A program made the translations under genes and the position numbers. 64,000 nt of DNA from Vitellaria paradoxa (Eukaryota > Streptophyta > Magnoliopsida > Ericales > Sapotaceae). This document shows positions 23,090 to 33,449 of the stretch, one piece after another (position 1 is the stretch's first letter; every line of letters starts with the position of its first letter). The stretch lies in contig CM034233.1 in the NCBI GenBank assembly GCA_019916065.1, forward strand, positions 43,479,750-43,543,749, written 5' to 3'. The notes beneath the pieces were generated by a model. That model had not been told where the DNA came from and made no database searches. It saw only the letters and a list, made by a program, of their open reading frames with translations.

Positions 23090-23335
23090 ATGATATTTGC
23101 AAAATTTTTTCTCTGACAAAGTGACAATCAACCTCAATGTGTTTTGTTCGCTCATAAAACACTGGATTAAAAGCTATGTGGATAGCAGCTTAATTATCAA
23201 AAATAACTCCATAGGCTGTAATATAGGAACCCCCAATTTTTAAAGCATATGATGCACCCAAAGCAATTCATAGGACATATGTGCCATGGCCTTATGTTCT
23301 GACTCTGCACTCGATTTCACGACCACTGTTTACTT
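23090..23335 (-). pseudogene. Copia RNase H remnant
   Basis: Minus-strand words SSAESEHKAMAHMSYELLW and [20 protein letters not shown] match the copia RNase H domain, which degrades the RNA strand during reverse transcription. The pieces lie in different frames with several stops. Confidence 0.85.
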
Positions 23336-23639
23336 TTTACTCTTCTAGAATATCAATTTTTCTCTCATAAAGATACAGTATCTAATGGTTGATCGGCTAT
23401 TTAATAGTAATCCAGCCCAGTCTGCATTTGTATATTCTTGAACAAAAGTATGGCCATTATCTTAATATAACAAACCACATCCTAGTGCACCTTTTTGATA
23501 CCTCAAAATATGAATGACTAATCCCAATGACTAGAGCAAGGTGCACCAAGAAATTGGTTGACTATACTTACAGCAAATACGATATCTAGCCGTATAATCG
23601 TCAGATAACTAAGTTTTCCAACCAGTCTACAATATCAAC

Positions 23640-24420
23640 TAAAATCATCCAATAATTCTCCTGTATTTGCGAGGAGTTTAGTATTGAAATCCATTAGGGT
23701 ATCAATCGATTCAGCTCCCAACATGCCTATCTCTAACAACATATCAAGTACATATTTCTTTTGAGCAAGGGTAATACCAATGTGTGAATCTTGTAATTTC
23801 AACGCCCATAAAGTATTCCAAGGAACCCAAGTCTTTGGTTTGGACCTTAATCTAAAGAAACAGTTTTAGATCATGAATACCTTGTGTATCATCCCCTATG
23901 ATTACAATATCATCCACATAAACTAACAACCAGAGCTTCCCTTGAGAGGAACGATAGAATACAGAATGATCAACACCACATTGTGTCAATTCAAAATCCA
24001 TCACCACATCACTAAATTTGTTAAACCATGCTCGAGGAGATTGTTTAAGGCCATATAATGATTTTTTTTAGCTTACAGGCCAAGCCAGACTCCCTTGAGC
24101 AATAAACCCAGGTGGTTGCTCTAAATATATTTTTCAACAAGATCACCATCAAGAAAAGCACTTTTGATATCTAGCTGATAAAGAATCCACTGAAACACAA
24201 CAGCAAGTGAGATAAGAAGATGGACAGGTGAAATTTTAGCCATAGGAGATAAGGTTTTTGAAAAATTCAGTCTATAAATCTGAGTATATCCTTTGGCAAC
24301 TAACCCTACTTTCAAACAATCAATAGAGCCATTAGGATGAATTTTAACATTATACACCCATCGACACCCAACAAGTTGACTTTCCAAGTGGAAGAACTAC
24401 CAAATCCTAAGTTTTATTGG
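23640..24420 (-). pseudogene. Copia reverse transcriptase remnant
   Basis: GCRWVYNVKIHPNGSID, then AKGYTQ and QLDIKSAFLDGDL (24121-24387) are the first RT boxes. The catalytic LVYVDDIVIIGDD is encoded at about 23890-23930 with both aspartates kept. The frame changes between these segments and again before YFMGVEI near 23800. The enzyme copies element RNA into DNA; this copy is inactive. Confidence 0.92.
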
Positions 24421-25043
24421 CTTAAAGAGTAAACATTTCTTCTTCCATGATAGCACGCCACCCAAATGAGACAAGGCTTCAGACACAGAGTGAGGAATAG
24501 AAATAGTAGAGAAGGATGTAATAAAGGCATGGTAGAAGGGAGAAAGAGCTGTATAAAACACAAAGTTAGAAATAAGATGAGAAGTGCATGTACATTTACC
24601 TTTCCAAAAAGTGATTGGAAGATGAAGACCTGTAATACCCCGGCTTTGTATTAGTATAAGTATATGGTCTTTGACATGTTTTATAAGTTAAGATATGTTA
24701 ATTTAATGGTATGGATCATTCTTGGTGTTTAGAGTTGAGAACTTTGAAGGAAATAGGTTATGCAGTCAAAAGGACACATTCTAGCCAAGTGCTGGAAAAT
24801 AGGGGAACCTTGGGCGCCCACCTGAAAGGAGCTTGTGCACCCAAGGTCTTGGGCACCCACCTGAGAACCCCTTGGGTGCCCAAGGCACAGTGGTTTTGAC
24901 AGATAAGTGTTGCTCTGCATTTTTCAGTCAGCCCCTCTCCCCTATGAACCTATATTTAGGCTAGGGGGTGGAAATTCTGGAAGGCACTGTTGAGGGGTTT
25001 GAAATATTGGTATATATATGTGTATATATTGTTGATTTGATGC

Positions 25044-25060
25044 AAGAGAGAGAGAGAGAG
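25044..25060 (+). repeat. GA microsatellite
   Basis: Run of GA dinucleotides in the leader-like part of the solo LTR. Confidence 0.9.
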
Positions 25061-27076
25061 AAGTTGCTTGGAAGAAGAGAGAATCGGGTGGAGAAGCAAA
25101 GAAGAGCAAAGAAGACAACCAGGTAAGGTTTTCAAGGTAAGTCTTTCTACCCTTCATGAAAACCAAATTCCCTTTGCAAGATGGTGATTAGAACCTTAAG
25201 AAACCTTCCTACGTAATTTATTTGTAGTTTTGATCAAGAAGGGAAGAGATTGAGTCCATCAAAGTTTGAGGGTTTGGAAGCTCAAGACACCTTCATGTTG
25301 ATCTATCTTCTTACCACTTGAGGTAGGGATTTAATGCCTTATTCTTACATATGTGTTGTGTAACAAGGAGTAGAATACTATTAGAAAACCCTTTTCAAAT
25401 GTTGGTTACATTTATGGAAGAAAAATGGGAGTTATACACATGTATATATATATGTATAGGTTGAGAGAGTGAAAGTAGTGTTTCGATCCATAACTTGGCT
25501 TGTAGTAAATGAAAACTCAAATTTTTTTTTGTTGGGTGCCTAAGATCCTTGTGTTGATGTTAGAAACTTGAAACTTTAAGTATTTCTACATTAACATGGT
25601 CAATTTGAGGTCCCAAGGGTGAAAAACCATAAAACCAAAAAATAGGGCATAAAACCCGAAACTTGGCCCAGGCTGTGGGCGCATGAGGGGGACACAGTCG
25701 GGCGCCCAAGAAATTAAGGTATGGGCACCCAAGCCCCTTGGGCGCACAGCTGAGTGTCAGCTTGGGCGCCTACCGAGCCTAGGTCACTTTTCTGACATTG
25801 CTTAGTTTAGCCTTCTACTTTGGGAATATGGAAGAGTTGTTAACTTGTTTTCACATGAAACTTTTACTTGATTAATTTCACTTATTTAAAAAGGGAAATG
25901 AGCTTTAAAAAGTGATTAAGGTTTGATTATCTTAAACCTATGGGATTTAACTTGTAAGGGTGAATGAATGCTATCTTGAATGAAATGAATTGGAAGCTTA
26001 TTTTGAGATAAGGGTCTTAATCGAGTTGAATTGTAAATATGTCTTGATGTAAACTAAATGTTGAGATATATGAACTTGTGATTGATTAAGTGAAAGGTAA
26101 CTTGACAAAGAGACAAATGTTTATAATTTTTGGTAAATGTGGAGTGCTTAATATGGTTTGATCAATGCTATATGTAATGAGCTATGGAATGAACCGTAAC
26201 ATTGACATGTGTGTTGAATGGTACATGTTGATAAATGTTAAATGTTTAACAAGGTTGATCAATGTTGATATGTGATGAATCTTGGGATGAACCGAAAAGT
26301 GAACTTTTGTTAACAAATGATGAAAATTAAATGAGGCTTGGATTAAATAAAATGAAGAGATGAAATGAGTTGTGCTACATGATGAAATGGAATGTGGTTG
26401 TGCGTATTGGAAAGTGATGGTGATGAATGTGAATTATGATTGATGAGTATTGAATGTGATGAATGATTGGTTGTGTGCCGGGGGCCGTGGTGGGGTTCGA
26501 AAATAGGAGGGGTCGTGAGATTACCCTTGGGTTAAAAGACCTGGAACCTGCGCAGGGTTTGGTGTCAATGCCAGTGGGTTAGTAACCCACAACATTGTGT
26601 GTGTTTTGGCTCCTCATAGCCCTGGACGGCGATCCTAAACAACGACGTCAATTTATCGTTTCTGTTGGGTATTGGCCCATAAAAGACGATAATGTGTATG
26701 CACCCAACCCCCGAGGATTGTATGGTTATGGCTATGTGATTGATTAATGAAATGATGGTACTGTGGATGTGATTTCATGATTGAATGATGAACAAATGTA
26801 ATATGGATGTGGATATGTGATTGAATGTTGAATATGTGATAATGTGATATGGAATATGGTTGGATACAAAGTTGGAAAATTTAATAATGGAGAATAATTG
26901 GACTTGAATGCTACACTATGATGTTATTGAATAAAGATAAATATTGTAAATATGGTTATGTGGTCAGCTATGTTTAAACATCAAAGAGATAATTGAAATG
27001 TGATATGAACACATGTATGGATTTTCAAAGATTAAATATAAATTGGAAACTTAATCCTTCTTATGATATTGTTGTG

Positions 27077-27102
27077 TAAATATATATATATATATATATA
27101 TA
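27077..27102. repeat. TA microsatellite
   Basis: Uninterrupted AT dinucleotide run within the solo LTR. Confidence 0.9.
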
Positions 27103-27639
27103 TTCCATGTCAGTTATGTAGTTATGTTGATAAATCATTGTGGCACTAGAACATATTGAGATAACTAGATGCACCATGAATAGCATGCACGTTTGGAATA
27201 CGTACCATATATGTTTGTTTGAGGCATCGTGGGCACAAGTGGATCTGTGCTCACGTCCCTACAGATTTTTGACGAGGTACAGGCTATAACATTTAAATGA
27301 ACTAATGGGGTTGGACTAGAAGGGTGTGCATGAGCCCTACCAAGCTTAGCTAAGCTCTTGGTTATTTAGTTTAAATTTCTTTGGAATTACAAATTGTACA
27401 TTGAGGATTTGTTCGATTTGGCTGTATGGGCCCTAAGGCCTGAGTTATGTATTAATGAGAGGATTGTTGGAAGTTTGTGACTTGATTATAGCCAAGGTTA
27501 AATTTATGTTATCTTAACTATGTCTCGGGCTCACTGGTTTACGTTGCGTTGCTCTGATGATGGGTTGGTTATGTTAATGCATGTTGTGTGTGTTTATCAC
27601 TCACCCCTCGGTTCACGAGATCCAGGGCGTGACAAGACC

Positions 27640-28717
27640 ACTAAGTTCTGGTTTAGGAAGAGGATCTAAAGACTAAGAAGAAGAAAATAGAGCGACAGAA
27701 GCATCATGTGAAGACTTAGTAGTAGCTAGCTATCTAGTATAAACCTATAAATCAGGATGAGAGAGACGAAAAGGGGAAGCCACAGGTGATGGAAGACTCT
27801 CATCCAGCTTAGACAAAGACCGAGTATTAGAAAAGAATGGTGTAGTTTCAAAGAAAGAGACATCAGCACACACAAAGTATCAACGAAGGGAAGGATAGTA
27901 ACACCGAAGCCCATTTTAGGAACAATAATACCCCAAAATGACACATTTAAGGGCACAAGGCTTTAACTTATCAATCTCACTATCAAGTTAATGCACAAAC
28001 GCGACACAAAGATACATGGAGGAAGAGAAAATAGGGGCGTTTTGGGAAACAGAACTGAATAAGGGGAGTGACCTTGTAGGATAGAGGTTTACATTCTATC
28101 AATTAAATAACATGTAGTTAGAATAGCATCTCCCCAAAAGGTCTTAGGAACATACATATGGAACAGCAATCATCGAACTATTTCAACAAGGTGCAAATTC
28201 TTCCTTTTTGCAATTCTATTTTATTTTAGAGTATGAGAGCAAGAGGACTAGTGTAACATACCAAAAGAGGTCATAAAATCAGTGAATGGTTTTTAGTGTT
28301 GTCAATACAAAGTACCTTGGTAGAAATATCAAATTGTATTTTAATTTTAGCACAAAAGGCTTAAAAGATAGACAATAATTCAGAATGATCTTTCATTAAA
28401 TAGACCCATGTAAATCTTAAAAAATCATCAATGGAAGTAACAAAATATTTAAAACCCAATTTGGTAACACCACAACTCAGCCCCCATACATTTGAGTGGG
28501 CCGAATGAAAATGATGTAAAGTCCTATTGTTGACTCCAAGACTAAAGGAAGCACGGTGATGCTTTCCTTGTTGACAAGACTCATAATTTAAAGAATGAAG
28601 TTGACTCAAACGAGGGACAATAGACTTCAATTTATCCAAGAATGGATGAACAAGACGATAATGGCTCTTAATAGGAGAGGCAACAACAGAACAAGTGGTG
28701 GATAAGAGAGTAGACAA
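27640..28717 (-). pseudogene. Copia integrase remnant
   Basis: The integrase inserts the DNA copy into the genome. 28361-28717 encodes HYRLVHPFLDKLK (pre-integrase His) and YESCQQGKHHR (Cys pair), then the core start HSNVWGLS and KYFVTSIDDFLRFTWVYLM. The first catalytic Asp, normally HSDVWG or HSDIWG, is Asn here. 27726-27956 carries the downstream linker ending CADVSFFETTPFFS-like text in another frame. Stops and frameshifts separate the parts. The nested solo LTR ends 5 bases before 27640. Confidence 0.9.
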
Positions 28718-29199
28718 AGTAGCTAGATAACAAAGTCCTTGAGCTTCATGCCCTTCTCTGATCTTCTTCCTTGTTTTAAATCCTGAATAACCATAGAATC
28801 AGGAAAGAATTTCAATAAACAGTTTAATTATTTAGTGAGTTTTCTGACAAACACAATATTAAAGGACAATGATGGAACAAATAACAAAGAAGACAAAGGT
28901 GAGTTTGGAGCAAGAAAAGCTACACCAATGCCTTTGACAAGGTTAGATTATCCATTAGCTATGATAACTTTTGAAGTGGAAGAGCGCTAAATATTAGACA
29001 ATAATGAGGAAGAACTAGACATATGATCGGACACACCAGAATCACAAAGCTAGAGTGTATAAGTAATAGGATTACCTTGATGTGCTAAAGAGACTATGGG
29101 AAGAGATACCTGATAAGCCATTTGATACTGAAGGAATTTGGCATATTTATCTCCTGAAATGGTTACTATATGTGGAGTGACTTTCTCACTAGTACTAGG

Positions 29200-29900
29200 T
29201 TTTTCTGTAGTGACCAAAGCATTAGAAAAAATGGCATAGACTATATGAGATGGTCTTCCATGAAGATCCTAGCAATTTTCCCTGACATGTCCAAACACGA
29301 TCACAATTAGAATGTTTGGGCCTTGTACCACGTCCTCCATGACCACAGCCACAACCTCCACGGGCCCTACGATTACTAGGTTGAGACAGAGTCTGATAAC
29401 TAAGATTTTTACTCTCTGAAAATATCTAACTAACGAGGGCAAATCGGGTAGTGTCAGGGATAGTAGATGAATCTCTAGAAGCCACTCTCATAACCTAAGA
29501 GTAACTCTACAAATAATGGGAGAAAAGCCCCACTCAAGATTTAGGCTTTAATTGGCTCAAACTTAGGATCCAGCCCAATAAGGAAGTGAAGCACAATCAT
29601 TTGCTCTTGTTGTTTCTGCATCTCATTAATGTCTACAGATAATGGCTATATAGAGTTTAGCTCTTATGAACATGCTTCAAGGAAACAAAGTATTCGATAA
29701 TTGGTTTTCCTGACTATTGTAGTTGAAAGAATTCCAGCGATAAGTCATATATGTGAGTAAGGTAACTGGAAAACAGTAGGCATACATAGTCCCATATGTC
29801 CTTCCACATGTTGAGATGTGTACACATATCAGCGATGAAGGGTTTCATAGAATTCTATAAAAAAAACTAACCAACTGAGCATCCTCTTAAACACATATAT
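29200..29900 (-). pseudogene. Copia gag with zinc-knuckle remnant
   Basis: Near 29250-29400 the minus strand has an Arg/Gly-rich tract (RRARGGCGCGHGGRG) and then a knuckle-like segment CDRV ... GHVRENC, a stop where Trp is usual, and DLHGRP. A one-base shift separates the first Cys from the GH part. Upstream to about 30500 lies the rest of gag and the leader, too decayed to follow. Confidence 0.7.
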
Positions 29901-30606
29901 CACACTTAGGATCTACTGTACGAGGACCAGACTTTGTCAGATGTTTGTGTTTGTCATACCCAGTTAATGTAATCTTGATAGCTTTGGACCATTGAATATA
30001 GTTAGTTCTGTTTAATTTTCTAGTGGTTAACTGTTGTGGGATAACAAGTAAACTACCAACCATTTTCTGGTCAATGGATATTTTCTAGTTAATGGATATT
30101 TTAGAAGCCATTGGAAGTAACCAAAGATAGCAATTAGAGAGCAAGGTTCAAAAATAGTGACTGTGAAATGAGAATGATGAGAAAAATTTTAAAAACAGCC
30201 ACTGAAGGTGCCTAAAGGGTCGTTAGAGCACAATGAGTGTGTTGCAGGTGGCCCAGTAGTCTTCCAGTGAGACACGTGCTCAAACATGCTACACAAAGGG
30301 TAGCATGTAAGGCCCACAAGCAGATGGTTAGGGTGCGTGTGACAGCATGTGGGGAGGTCTCCAGTGGTGGTAGTTCTCCAACTAGGGTCGCCTGACTCCA
30401 ACGACACCTCTAAGGCCCTTCACTCTTTAAACTAACAACCAAGAAGAGACCTTTATGCTTTAACAGTGACGAAAGGACTTTTCCATCTTCAACGTTGACA
30501 CACATACAAGACGAACATAGTGTTGATAGTGGACAATGAGACACACAGAAGACTAACACAGTGTTGATACTGGACAATGACACACACACACAGACTCAGA
30601 GTTGAC

Positions 30607-30618
30607 GCTCTGGTACCA
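30607..30618 (-). promoter_or_regulatory. Primer-binding site of the copia element
   Basis: TGGTACCAGAGC on the minus strand, touching the LTR end TTTGACA. It is one base from the standard initiator tRNA-Met complement. Confidence 0.88.
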
Positions 30619-30773
30619 TGTCAAAGGACTTGAATTTTATTGATAATCAATCAACCTAGGAAATACACAGGTGTCTATTCGAATCACCCACACACTGGAT
30701 ACCTATGTATACACTTGTATCTTAATTAATGTACATTAACACTTTACATTAACACTAGCACTCTGCATTAACA
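30619..30773 (-). repeat. 5' LTR (right) of the copia element
   Basis: 155 bp, TGTCAAAGGACTTG to CATTAACA; partner of 22791-22960. Followed by the duplicated TTACC. Confidence 0.92.
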
Positions 30774-33290
30774 TTACCCTGCCATATTATCATTCTATGC
30801 TATGCTAACATGTTTTATCATCATCATATATCATGGTATAACATGTTAGGACATCATTTACCATGCTATCCTATGCTATGACATGCCATACACCATGTCC
30901 TAACATGCCTATAAATGACTTAATATATTAGAACACAACAATATATGCAAACACACGTCCACTTGGGTTGACAACCTTAAAAATCAAACATTTACCAATT
31001 CAGAGCATTCACTTGAGTGGGCGAGCTCCAGAGATTAGGAATGACTTAGGATTGGCTAAGCCAGTGATTTTTAAGCTATAATTCCCATTGATATATCTGA
31101 CATACATCCTTCAATTATCATCCGTGATAAAGGATAATTATTATGATATAAATTGTCATCACATTCAGTATACCCATAACATACTTAATCATATCAAATG
31201 CAACATTTACATCACACTTAGCTTTGCATTTTCATTTTTTGTTTTCCATTTTCTGTTTTATGTATTTTATGTTTTGAAAATCATAAAACACAGAAAACAG
31301 AAAAAACACTTTCATTTTGGCTCTGTTTCTAGCACGCTAAGTGAAAAGGCAGATCGAAACCAACCAAAAACAGAAAGACCTCCATGAGTGCTTTCACGAG
31401 ATGAACAATAAAAATGTATGGGCTTTGATGAAAGAGCGAGATTAGCTCCATTAGTCCCATTCTTGTATTTGATGTTTAAAATGGGTTTACACATGAGATG
31501 TAAAATAATTAAAAGTCATTTTGAGCTTTTTTGACCCAAAACAAGAAAAATCCTAAAACACAGAAAACTAAAAATGTGAGTGACCAAATGTATTTTTGAT
31601 TGTTTTCGTTGTTTTCAAAAAATGTAAAATGGAAAACATACCTAAAACAAGTATACCAAATAGCACCTTAGCTTCTAGGACCATTTCACATGGACTTGAT
31701 CATCACCACTAGAAGTTAAGCTCCCTGTCAGAGCTAAAGTCCATCCTAAAAGATAAACACTCATTCCCTGTGCAATGTGCATCCTTGAAGTTGAGCTCCT
31801 TAACAAGTAAAACTCCTTGCTCCAGTTATAAATAAGACACTAATTATTCTTCTTACTTTGGTGCAAGGCTCTTTTCAACCACATGCAAGGAGCTAATTAT
31901 TCTTATTTGGAGCAAGACTCCTTTTCTCAGTTATGCGCAAGGTGCTAACTATTCTTCTTACTCTGGAGCAAGGCTCATTTCCTCAGTTATGCTCAAGGCA
32001 CTAACTATTTCTTTTACTCTGGAGCAAAGCTTCTTTCTCCAGTTATGCATGAGACAGTGACTAACCTTTCTAATGAAGTGAGGCTCCTTTCTCTTAGTTA
32101 CACACAAGGTGCTAACTGTATTGTCTCAACAAAAGTGAGACTTCTTTCCTGCGATGCACGTAAGGCACTAACAGAACCAACCTTATCGATTGCTCACCAA
32201 CTCATACACTTAGCATACTCTTACACTTAGCCTACCATGACGGATGAAAAGGCTCATTATGACTAAGGTCAATCAATTTGTCATTCACGGCATTCTAATC
32301 ATGCTTGCATCCACACATGCATATCAACATATCACATCTACAAGAGATGCCAACATGGAGTGAGACTCCTGCATTCATCCGTCATTGCATAAACACATAC
32401 ACGTAGTTTAAACCACTTTAGGTCTAAACTACGTTGACTTGATCTCTTCAGTGGGTATGTAAGCAACTCAAGCAGATAGCTTGAGTCCAGTCACCTCAAT
32501 CTTCATAGGTCATATTTTAATATACACTTCTTCTTTAGTACACAACACATGCATACATAAAAGTCCATATATCCAGCTCTATATAGCTTCTTACTACAAG
32601 TCTCATCCCTAATGGAATTCATCCTTTACAGAGCATTCCCAATGGACACTAGTAGTAGACTTATCTTTTAAAATGCATCTAGAGTTAAACCAGCATATAG
32701 AACTCCTTAGGGTACATTACTGCCATATAGGCAGACACTATACTACACTTGCACACACAAGCTAGGCTCGACTACCTCTTATTTCATACATTATATACAT
32801 TTTTGGATTGTCTACCATGCTTAATATAAATCGAACATTATTTTTTGGACTATGATCATGAAGAGCATAAAAGGACTTCAGATGTCCTTAGATATCTAGC
32901 TGTAACAGCTTTTGTGTGTAGTCAGATCCCTAGACCCATTATCTCTAATTGCACAAACCAGTTAAGAGTTACTAAAAAGGGCCCTTTACAATATTTTCAA
33001 AAACATAGTCAAAATATTTTAAAATAAACTTAAAACTCGAGTTTCTCAACACACTTAGTTTTTGAAAATATCGGGTGGCGATTCCCAATCTATGTAATCA
33101 AGGTCCTCTTTCAAAACAAAAGCATACTTTTATGTGACCTTGAACACACCATGTCTAAATAGACTCACAACCCCCGCCCATCAGCCTGGTACACAGATTC
33201 AATTGCAAGAGTGAAAATGTGATTTTTAAGTTTAAGTAGGATCTAATATAAATGTTTAGAGTTGCTACCCTACACTTTCAAAAAGGATGT
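30774..33290 (+). repeat. Long LTR-like repeat copy B, right part
   Basis: Resumes the CCATGCC tract after the copia element and follows copy A to its end: GAATGACTTAGGATTGGCTA near 31040, a short minisatellite (31800-32060), TCTAAACTACGTTGACTTGA near 32430, and ATAGAACTCCTTAGGGTACA near 32700. Past copy A's limit it runs on through GGGTGGCGATTCCCAATCT (33073), a kind of sequence found near the ends of some plant gypsy LTRs, to about 33290. It holds a 445 bp insert at 31222-31666 that copy A lacks. Confidence 0.62.
31222..31666. mobile_element. 445 bp insertion of unknown type in copy B
   Basis: Copy A runs from CATCACATTAGG straight into TTCCTAGG, whereas copy B has extra DNA bounded by CTTAG on both sides (31217-31221 and 31667-31671). 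Both arms are rich in TTTTCTGTTTT/AAAACAGAAAA words in opposite orientations, but the tips do not form a clear inverted repeat. It could be a MITE or a small non-autonomous element. It has no ORF of note. Confidence 0.6.
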
Positions 33291-33449
33291 GTCGAGAAAC
33301 TTGAATTTTGTCTTTTTTTTTTTTTATTTAGAAGTGCTTTTGTTATGCTTGTAAAATTATGATAAATGGCTCTTTTGTTAGTGACTCCCGATTAATCTGG
33401 GTAATCAAAGATAATGGGTCTAGCTGTGCACTAGAATCGTCATGCCTTG

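Larger units (their letters stand above)
24631..27634 (+). mobile_element. Solo LTR of a gypsy element nested in the copia element
   Basis: A 3004 bp insert starting TGTAATACCCCGG and ending GGGCGTGACA, flanked by AGACC on both sides (24626-24630, 27635-27639). It contains no gag or pol, no primer-binding site and no internal direct repeat, as expected for a solo LTR left by recombination between two LTRs. Parts of it (GAGGTAGGGATTTAAT near 25318, the CCTTGGGTTAAAAG block near 26515, GTGGGCACAAGTGGATCTG near 27228) recur at 37240-38560, so it is related to the gypsy LTR there. It sits between the copia integrase and RT domains and is therefore younger than the copia element. Confidence 0.92.
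22791..30773 (-). mobile_element. Complete Ty1/copia retrotransposon with nested solo LTR
   Basis: Bounded by direct repeats 22791-22960 and 30619-30773 and flanked by TTACC on both sides (22786-22790, 30774-30778). The primer-binding site beside the right LTR and the purine tract beside the left LTR set the minus orientation. Domains run right to left: gag knuckle, GAG-pre-integrase and integrase, RT, RNase H, which is the integrase-before-RT order of copia. Without the 3004 bp nested solo LTR and one copy of its 5 bp duplication the element is about 5.0 kb, a normal size. All coding parts contain stops or frameshifts. Confidence 0.95.

Noticed and set aside
30607..30618. tRNA gene fragments at tRNA-complementary sites
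   Set aside because: The short matches to tRNA-Met and tRNA-Asp ends sit exactly at LTR edges and are primer-binding sites; no cloverleaf or other tRNA parts are present.
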